A stretch of DNA of 64,000 nt. Origin: Polytrichum commune. Taxonomy: Eukaryota; Streptophyta; Polytrichopsida; Polytrichales; Polytrichaceae. The translations under genes and the position numbers were made by a program. The stretch's first letter is position 1, and each line of letters begins with the position of its first letter. The stretch lies in NCBI GenBank assembly GCA_950295325.1, contig OX485807.1, forward strand, positions 25,887,666 to 25,951,665, in the 5' to 3' direction. The notes below the pieces were generated by a model. That model did no database searches. It worked only from the letters and a program-made list of their open reading frames with translations, and had not been told where the DNA came from. Positions 55,851 through 64,000 of this stretch are shown here, piece by piece.

Positions 55851-55853
55851 TTA

Positions 55854-57167
55854 GATCTCGGGATGTTGCCGATTATGATGTCGATTATATTATTTCCACA
55901 ATCATATCGTAAGACAAATGTCACTTTTTAGTGGAAGTTGTGGTCAAATGTGGGACCTCCACATGGCACACACTAATTTGTTCCCCCTTGAACTGATTTG
56001 GCAATAATGATCACCACTTGGGCCGTGGGACCTCCACATGGCGCCACCTCATAGGTCGGCTTATGTTTTGACATTAAGGTAGGTGTGTGTTAATCCAACA
56101 TAGCAATAATTTGGACACCTATATTTGCGTAGGATGTTTTAGGTGTGGATCTAAAAACAAACATCAAAAAGACATGTGTTAAAGTTCGATTGGATTGCTA
56201 ATTCAAACATGCTAACTATTCCAGGCACAAGTGTTATAACATGAACATCCAAAGGGTTTTTCATGCCCGTTTTCACCTTGAAAATAGTTCATCTTCCATG
56301 TTATGAGTTCCTTACATGTATATCCCACTTTAACATCAAAATTTGTTTATGAATTTTTCACGAGCAAGATTGAGTAAAATGGATTGAAGACTATTATGTC
56401 ATGAGTTTGGGAAGTAAGAGGTGAAAAAGAGTGGACCGTGTCTTCAAATTAGATGAACTACTCCACACCTAATAGTGAAGATGGTTGGAAGGACTTGTCT
56501 ATTTAGTTATGGAATCAACAAACATGCACTTATGATAACCATACTTAAATCAAAGGAGGCTTGATTTGTGTTGAAGCTTTTGTCGATTTTGTTGTGTAAT
56601 CAAATTGGTAGAAGTTGGAGAACATGAATAACAAACTGTATAACACCCACATGCCTTAACACAAATGCCATGTTGAAGGTTGTTTTGACATCCGCGATGG
56701 GACCATCGGGACAACTTACTTCATAAATCATAGTTTTCCATTATAAGGTATCAAATGGTGGGATTGTGAAGGAATGTAAGAAAATGTGCAACAACTTTAC
56801 CAAACATTGTATATAGTGTCGCTTACTATTTGGAATTACACAATGCTATCACTATTTATTATACGTCTTATTTTTTGCCGACAAAGGTCAAAATTGGTTA
56901 TTCAAACAACATAGAACATCAACATATTTACTTGGCAAAAGATCACATCAATGATAAAAGTATATAGCATTGTGTAACTCCATATAGTAAGTGACATTAG
57001 ACATCATATTTAGTGTAGTGTTGGCATGGTAGCACTTTTTTTTATACCATTTGGGTATCTATAGTAAGGATTCCATAAATTTTCAATCTAGCAATATATG
57101 AATATTTGAGAATAGATTTGTCTTGAATATCATTTGGGTCTATATACCATGCAAGATCTTTCATATC
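55854..57167. other. Gene-free spacer
   Basis: About 1.3 kb, including a minus-oriented family D copy near 56075-56235 (CACCTATATTTGCGTAGG, then GGTGTGGATCTAAAAACAAA, then AAAAAGACATGTG). Nothing else is recognised. Confidence 0.5.
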
Positions 57168-57170
57168 TAA

Positions 57171-57831
57171 GGGTCACTTCACACATGAGCCAAGAGCTAT
57201 GACCATGAGATTGTGAGAGCCCAAAAGAAAGTGTCCAAAGGCCGTCCCAACACACCTCCAAAATCACATAGTGTGGTCACGGACCCTCAAGTGTAGTGTG
57301 AAGTCACATGTGACCGGGCCCTCAACCAAATGCTATTTCAATGAATTTCTATTCATGCGGGTCCTCACACATGATAAAATAGAATAAATCAACGGTTGTG
57401 AGCGTTCAAAGTGCCACGGTCTTCCGGTTTTGTGTTAGGCCTACCTCCAAGGGGTGGTGTTTGCAAATGACCATAAAACATGATCCATTCGATGCCATGT
57501 AGGAGTCCATGTAGACTTCACATCCATCTTACATTCACATACTTTGTTGGTCCCTCAAGCGTAGTGTGAAGCGAACTTGGACCGGCTCCGCCTTTTCCTC
57601 TTTTTTTTTTCTTGCACAAATTGAAAAATCAATTGCAAGAAAGAACCCAAAATACAACCAACTTGAGTGAGCCATCACAACCCAAGTGGAATCAAGAAAT
57701 AATGCCCATCTGCAATTTATCCATCCAAGTGGCAACTAAATTACTCCGGGTCCCAACTCCACCTTTTCCACCAATGAGAGTGCTTGAAGTGTACTAGTCA
57801 AGGGCTCTCAGTCTTGTGTGTGAAGTGGCCC
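57171..57831. mobile_element. Harbinger-like MITE, copy 3, carrying a nested retroposon
   Basis: 661 bp from GGGTCACTTCACACATGAGC to GTGTGTGAAGTGGCCC, flanked by TAA at 57168-57170 and 57832-57834. The family is shared with 54682-55850 but the middle differs. A 158-bp retroposon-like insertion lies at 57599-57756. Confidence 0.85.
57599..57756 (-). mobile_element. Short poly(A) retroposon nested in a Harbinger-like MITE
   Basis: The insertion starts on the plus strand with a T-rich run, which is a poly(A) tail on the minus strand. It is flanked by 13-bp duplications CTCCGCCTTTTCC (57586-57598) and CTCCACCTTTTCC (57757-57769). Related MITE copies have this target once (CTCCGCCTTTTCGACCAATG). 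These are the marks of LINE-driven retroposition. No clear box A or B is seen, so the source RNA is unknown. Confidence 0.7.
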
Positions 57832-57834
57832 TAA

Positions 57835-59170
57835 GCAACAACCCCCTAATATCAATAAGGGCTAGAACGGTATTGACCCATATAAAGAGTCAAATTTACA
57901 AAGATTCTCATTACTTGAGATATCCACAAAATATCAATATTTGATTGGTGTCACAATTTTGATACCTCCGTACACAAATTTTTAATGCCAATATATATGT
58001 TGCTTGATGATACCACACGTTGACCTATATACCGGCCCAACCTCTATATAAAAAATTGTATATCCATACTTAAAGTTAGGAGAATGTGCACATCCCGACA
58101 ACCTTGGTCAAGCATCAATAAGCACGAATCCTTAGGCTCATACAACACGATTCTCGTGCTTAATAGTGTATGACATGTCATGAGGCAAGTTGTCGGGTGA
58201 TAACTTCAATATCTCCTTCGTATAAAGGGCAAGGGAGGGAGGGCCAAATCTAACCGTGTAAAACACCATGTCCACGGTAATTACATCAATTTCTATCATG
58301 TTCCCACTAACTTGCCGATTGTGGGTCACTCAAATTATGTGTATATTCGTGTGTGTGTGTTTTATTCAACTGTGACATGGTTGGGGAGATTTCATGAAAA
58401 ATGTTCAAGTTTTGAAGATATTAGAACAAGTTTTCCTGATACAAAATTTGGACTTGGGGTTCACGGCGTCTATGTGAATTCATTCGTTCTGGATGAAGAG
58501 GCTCTAGTGAAAACATGTCCCCTGCAAGGTCGAGGACCGATTCGTGCTAATCATAGTTCATTAGACTAATGCATGGTCTCTGATACCATCTTCAGGATCA
58601 AATGGTTTGAATTAGTTGTTTTTTAAATATAAAATATTACGTGCTACATTTTCACCTTGTTAATATATGATTTTACATAGACGCCACAAATGCCTAGCCC
58701 AAAATTTGTGGGGTGTTTAAAAAAGAAACATCCATTACGTGTATGAAAAACATGTAACCAACAAGACTTCGCATCCAAGTACATGCTGAACATTAGCTTG
58801 CATTCATGGCTTGCCTTCAAACAACTCACACACAATCAATGCACATTGCGAAGGTATGTCCAAGATTTCAACATCTTCGAAAATTCTCTAAAGTCTTGGA
58901 ACTACATTAAAATTTCCAAGTCCACATGCTCTAACGTTGAGAATTTTCTAAACAAGGTGCCTAAATCAAGTAGTCTTAAGCATTTAATTCTTTGACCAAA
59001 ATGTGTCCAACCCTACCTACAAACATGGTAGCCTACCTCAGAAGGCTCTTCATTCCCACCCAAAAGAAAACTCTCATTTTTCCTCGTAATTTGCCACATG
59101 TCAATCTTACGTTGGTTAAGAAACACTTGAATCACAATTGGAAACTAAATTCCGGTAACAATGAAGATGA
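57835..59170. other. Gene-free region
   Basis: Short frames (58312-58569 plus, 58992-59255 plus) have no recognisable domain. No repeat with defined ends is seen. Confidence 0.4.
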
Positions 59171-59174
59171 ATTA

Positions 59175-59605
59175 GCCCTTGGGTTTACACTAGGATCCAA
59201 GACCAAAGAAATTCCAATATCCAACAATCCTACTGGTCGGGAGCATTTACACTAGGGTTTGGGTCCAAGGTATGAGAAATTGAGGTGGTACTGGTAGCTA
59301 ACGTGACATCACATCCCCATCAAATCTTAGCAGTCTCCACTCAAGAATCTACTCCTCCTAGTTTGTGAAACCAACCTTCGAGCTTGGGGCCAATCTTGAA
59401 GACAAGGTTGTTAAATTACCATGAGCGTGTTTCTTGAGCGAGGACCTATCAAATTTGGCGGGAAAGAGATGCCACATAAGCGCCACTTCATTGTTCCATA
59501 CCTCGGACCTAGACCCTAGTTTAAACTCCCGAGTTCAAAAAATTTACCCTCAACTAATAAGATTGCTCGATCTTGGAATTTCTTCATAACATTAGTTAGT
59601 TTGTT
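59175..59605. repeat. GTCCAAG repeat family, fold-back arrangement (copies C and D)
   Basis: Bases 59175-59405 match the reverse complement of copies A and B (GGGTTTACACTAGGATCCAA, then CACTCAAGAATCTACTCC, then GTGAAACCAACCTTCGAGC). Bases 59425-59605 match the direct orientation (TTTCTTGAGCGAGG, then CTCGGACCTAGACCCTAG, then CAACTAATAAGATTGCTCGA). The two arms face each other and could form a long hairpin. Confidence 0.6.
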
Positions 59606-62570
59606 GCCCTAGTTCAGTGGGCCATGGAATCCCATATGTATTGTTATGGCATCCCCATTTTTTACAACGATGCAACAACATTTATTTCTTATTTTTTATC
59701 TAATGACTGCAACGGGCTAGTTTGTTATGTCTTGTTAATATTGGGTATGGTTGTCTTCTCCTATGTTGACCAATGTTATGTTTGGTCTTAGACACTAATG
59801 TAAGGGTGAGTTTCTATTTAAGCCACTCGTCCACTAGATTCTAGATAATAGTGGGCCGAAGGTGTTCGCACATAGTTAAGCACATTCCGGTGGTCCGCTA
59901 GAATGTGGAGGGCCATGGACACGGCCCGCTAGATTGACATGCTACCACTAAAGAATCTTTACCTTACAAGTGCCAGTCACCAAAGGATTTAGACCCGTTG
60001 GAAGACTCAAGAGAACCAATACTCCATCCTTGGTATCTGGGAGGAGGAGGTTAGTAGGTGGGCCTGGGTTTGAAAAGATGTGAGCTACGAGTTGGCACAT
60101 ACAAACCTTACCCCACCAAATTCTCGCTACATTTGGGCAAGTTTGTTCGTATTCACACTAGAACCTGATGGGCGAGTGGCCTGCATGGAAACTCACCCAC
60201 GTCACTGAGGCGATGTGAATGGAGGGTGTGTGGTCGTGGACAAACCACATCCAAGCCATCCATTCACAAAGCCCCATCCTACGGTATACGAAACTGCTCG
60301 TGTAGCCCGACAAAAAACTTCCGATAGATGCAAAAATTAATGTTTGCAAGATGAAGGGGTTGATTATTCATCCCATCATACGACTCAAAGCATTTGTGTG
60401 GGATTTTTGAAAGTTCCCAAAGGGTTCCCTAAGTTCCCAATGGAGTACCATGGAGGACTTAGGTTGAAATGGAGGACCCATGTTCCCAATGAAAGACCCT
60501 AAATCCACAAACAACAACAAAAAGGTCTTGCAGTCTCTGACACTGCCATCACGACATACAAGCATCTTTCACAAACTCCCAAATAAGGCACGGGACAAGG
60601 CCACTTGGAACTCAAGACCCCAAAATGAACTCTCGTGACCGATGTTGAATTGAATTGCCAATGTGTGGCTTGGTTTACGGGCACTTACAAGTTGGAGTTG
60701 TTTCCTTTCTTTTCTTTTCCTTTTCAAGGGAAGAAAGTGTTGTGGTATCTTATTAGCTAGACACTTGATTTTAATGGATTTGGGAACACCATAACATCAC
60801 TCAACGAAGTGCTTCCGTTACGTGGGCCTTGGGAATCTAACCGTGGAATGACTCCGATTCAAATGGAGTTCTCAACATCACATGGTGATATTCCCATGGC
60901 ACACAAAACGAATACAAGAAGGTTGAGTAACGATGGTGTTGATTTTGGTAGTTGGATTAATCTAGACATGTGTTCAGTAATAAATTACACACTAAAATAA
61001 CATAATCCTTTCCTCGGAATTTCTGGCTTTGTCTTGTGGGAAGAGACCTAGGGGTGGTCTTTGAAATGAGTAAAGTTTGGCAACTAACCATAATCATCCG
61101 CATATGGTATTGGTAACTTGCTCTTCGAGTGGTGTCTAGTTGCAAGTGACTCATAATGTAAAGTGGTCTCTAGAACGAGCCAAAGTTTGGTCTTGATCGG
61201 ATAGCGAACTGAAAGTGGCCACGTGTACAAGATAATCTAGGGCATATCAATCTTGCGACTAGCCACTTGCATGGAATGAAAGGAATATGTTTGGCATTTC
61301 ATTCAAATATATTGCCAACAATGCTCAATAACCCACCATGAGGGTCCGATGTAAAAGTTTTTTTTTAATTTCTTAATCTTTTTCTCTTGGAATACGAGGG
61401 CAATAACAACATAGAGTAGAAATCAATTGGGCTATCGTGTCATTTAACCGCATGAACCACCATGAGGACGCCCCCACAATGACTATGGATAATGACTTCC
61501 AAGTAGGTTAGTTGCTAGAACATTTAAATGTTGAAAGAGCGGAAGGAGTCTATTAAGTAGGTTAGTCAACACAACTCTTAGATCCTTGAGAAATGGAAGG
61601 TGATCATCAAATGGCTCAGTCACTACAACACTTACATGCTCGAAAAATTAGAAGGTGGGTTGTGTGTGCACATGTAGAATGGCAACCTACTTCAAGATGT
61701 CTTCATCTATGTGTTTATGTAATCATAAGTTTGCACTTGATCTACGATGTTGGAGAATACTATACTTCTCTTTTTGTGGTAACATATCCCCCTTGAAATC
61801 CTTCCTTTTGTTGAGTTTTTTTTTGGCAGGTCCAAGAAGGATAACGGTGTTAATAAATAGAAGTATCAATTAGGGGACCCAACATAGGGTAAACCAACAT
61901 GAATTTCGGAACACGTAAAACGGACCATGACAAAACCTGTATGGGCTACCTTAATTCAAATCAAGGTAGATGGGCTTGATTTTTAATTTATTTTTAATTT
62001 ATATATGTTTTTTCTTCTTCTTATTATTATTATTATGAATAACTTATTTCTCATAGGACACGGAACACACTACCATAGCTCTCTAGTAACTTGGGCACCT
62101 TTTGCTTTATAATTGATTAAAGTGTGAAAGTAAGTTAGGCATCCCATAAAATAATATTCTAAAATTGGGAAAATTTAAGTAGTAATTTAAATAAAGTTAG
62201 ACATTCATCCAAGTCATTTCTATAAATCATGGATTTTTTTTAAAAAAAATTTCTCTAATTTGATCCATGACATCTACAATTAACCTAACACTTTCCTTAA
62301 CCAACATTCCTTACCCTAAAGCTTGTCTTTTATTTGTATGGCTTGGCAACATATTTTGCTTTGATTTGATGCTACTTTGTTGGATTCTACTGAATGTCAC
62401 CTGCATAATTGTGATTTTAGGCACTCTTTGAATGATATTTCTTTTTTTTTGGACACTCAACAAAATTACTTATTTTTTGCCCGAGTTGCTAGAGAGCTTT
62501 GGTATTAGTAGGAGATGATTAACAAATCAAAATCAAGGTTGTGGCTACTTTCTTTATAACTTGGAGCTCA
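59606..62570. other. Gene-free region of about 3 kb
   Basis: Bases 59870-59940 share a repeat with 40190-40262 in the opposite orientation. A TTA trinucleotide run lies at 62019-62036. Open frames here are short and unrecognised. Confidence 0.4.
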
Positions 62571-62577
62571 CATGAAC

Positions 62578-62814
62578 GTCTTATTCATTATCAAAGTGAA
62601 TAGTCTTGTGCTCGTTAAATGGTCATATAGATCCCCTTAATCATTGTAACTACTAAACCACTAACGATCAACATACATTTTGAGCATGTGGTCCAATCTC
62701 TTTGGAACACATGTTTTTTTCGTGTCCATTTCTTGGAAACACAACTAACTACATACCACTCAAATATAGGTGTTTGATCAAGATAAGCAACTGAATTAGG
62801 CGCATCTACCTTAA
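62578..62814 (+). repeat. Dispersed repeat family D, copy
   Basis: Among the most complete copies: CTTATTCATTATCAAAGTGA, ATATAGATCCCCTTAATCAT, GAGCATGTGGTCCAATCTC, ACACATGTTTTTTTCGTGTC, CATACCACTCAAATATAGG, TGATCAAGATAAGCAACTGA and GCATCTACCTT. Confidence 0.7.
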
Positions 62815-64000
62815 AAATCCACCAACTCTCACACATGAAGGACATGAAAGGAATGTGACCCTAATAGCTTAAAGAAGGTGACCATCAAGAAAACCCTCGA
62901 CACGGGTTTCGTTGAGTTTGCAACTTGACCCGAGGCAAAGACGAGCAATTCCCGCTTCTCCACTTCTCCGGCACTTGCGCAATTATAACTTAAAAAGTGG
63001 AGAAAGGAGGATTCCGGATCAACTTTTAGTTTGGCTACCTTGACTTATAGGGGACTCTACCGCCCCTTCCCGAGTGGGCCACATGCACGGTTCTACACGC
63101 GGTTTTGAGTGAGAATTGTTGTTAGTACCCTTGAGGGAGGGAACGATGGGAACGATGGGAACTTTACAAGCGGAACCATATGTAAATGAGCTACTACCGT
63201 GCGATTCTTCCTACACCAATGCATTTTAAAGCACAATTTGAAGTGTGGCTAATTCTTAACCTCGTAAGAGGCCATATATTGGGATTACGAATGACTTTTG
63301 AAGGCGAATTCATCCAAAGGGAAGATGTTAGGAAGATCACAATAGGTATCATCGTGTTCCTCGTGATATTTTGTTGTCAATGGCAACGATCCCATTCCAA
63401 TATGAAAAGATGGTTGTTCACAAGAGAGTTAAAAAGTCAAGAATGAACTAACTTTTCCCTTTGTTGATGTATTACTATATATATAGAAGTTTATTATAAT
63501 TTTGATTGAAAATTGTCAATTTTCAATGAAGCATTTTTCTTACCTCAAAGCGTATATCCATTCTTGATATAATATTGAAATTTATGAGTCTAATTTTTAT
63601 TGCGTCTATTTGTCACGATTTCTTTAAGTTCAACGATTCTAAATCGATTATAAACAAATCATGAATATAACTAAATATTCATGGCATATTGATGTGATCA
63701 TAGAATCATTAGCAACAACTTTTCTTCTAGGTACAATAACATTCTTTTCATATTAGAAAGCTTAGTTTTTAGATTATCTAATGAGATCCCAATATGCTCC
63801 AGGTTGTTTAGGGTTGAAGGTGCTTGTAAACTTTCTAAGGCATACGTGATTGTTTGCACGAGCCCTGGATAATTGTGAAAGTCTAACTTTACTTGGTATA
63901 TATAAGAGGGGGACTGTATTCAACGCAATGGTCACAACCTGCTACAAAAGAAGGAATGAAAATATGGTCATATGTAAACAAAAACATCTATGAATGTTGT
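62815..64000. other. Right end of the window, no supported gene
   Basis: A frame at 63186-63446 (86 codons, with a hydrophobic TIGIIVFLVIFCC segment) has no recognisable domain and I do not call it. A perfect hairpin ATTGAAAATT-GTC-AATTTTCAAT lies at 63505-63527. Confidence 0.4.

Noticed and set aside
58312..58569. 85-codon plus-strand frame with a (GT)n stretch
   Set aside because: Low-complexity start and no recognisable domain; probably a chance frame.
63186..63446. 86-codon frame with a hydrophobic segment
   Set aside because: No family recognised, no neighbouring exon and AT-rich surroundings; not enough to call a gene.

Overview
The window looks like nuclear DNA of a green plant (streptophyte), probably not a flowering plant. 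The evidence is intron-rich genes with clean GT-AG junctions, two plant-type nuclear tRNA genes, plant-family proteins (a Shewanella-like phosphatase, a GNAT with a long transit-like N-terminus, and a DUF803/NIPA transporter tail), and AAACCCTAA telo-boxes upstream of ribosome-biogenesis genes. A LINE with a 2A-like motif and piggyBac-type TTAA elements would be unusual in an angiosperm, so I lean towards an alga, bryophyte or other seed-free lineage. That lineage call is inference.

Layout. 1-5.6 kb: a broken minus-strand LINE (two-repeat N-terminal region, degenerate 2A motif, endonuclease, reverse transcriptase), interrupted by a hAT-type MITE with a perfect 8-bp target duplication. 5.7-7.9 kb: an unrecognised minus-strand 727-codon frame broken by two TAA codons. 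8-9.6 kb: GC-rich minisatellites. 10.2-11.95 kb: the last two exons of a NIPA/DUF803 gene, with a piggyBac-like element in the intron. 13.4-19.9 kb: a complete ten-exon DEAD-box helicase (DDX31/Dbp7 type). 20-24 kb: repeats and tRNA-Val(TAC). 24.1-28.2 kb: a three-exon GNAT acetyltransferase (minus). 29.1-32.9 kb: a seven-exon low-molecular-weight phosphatase-like gene whose nucleophilic Cys is Ser. 34.95-38.03 kb: a three-exon Shewanella-like phosphatase (minus). 38.57 kb: tRNA-Leu(TAG). 39-43.8 kb: repeats, including a second piggyBac-like element and a tRNA-like SINE head. 43.8-47.0 kb: a seven-exon ESF2/ABT1 gene (minus). 48.1-49 kb: a dead PIF/Harbinger transposase. 49-64 kb: no recognisable host gene, but many short transposable elements, several with intact target duplications (piggyBac-like, hAT, Harbinger, and a poly(A) retroposon nested in a Harbinger element).

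The five complete protein-gene models were checked by exon arithmetic: in each, the summed exons give a whole number of codons with one terminal stop. DDX31/Dbp7 and ESF2/ABT1 both belong to nucleolar ribosome assembly in other eukaryotes and both carry telo-boxes about 130-170 bp upstream of the ATG. GNAT and the phosphatase-like gene are divergent and share a spacer of about 0.93 kb. I found no CRISPR array, rRNA operon or integron-like structure. The points most worth a second look are the Cys-to-Ser phosphatase, the 2A-bearing LINE, the piggyBac-like family and the gene of unknown function at 5.7-7.9 kb.
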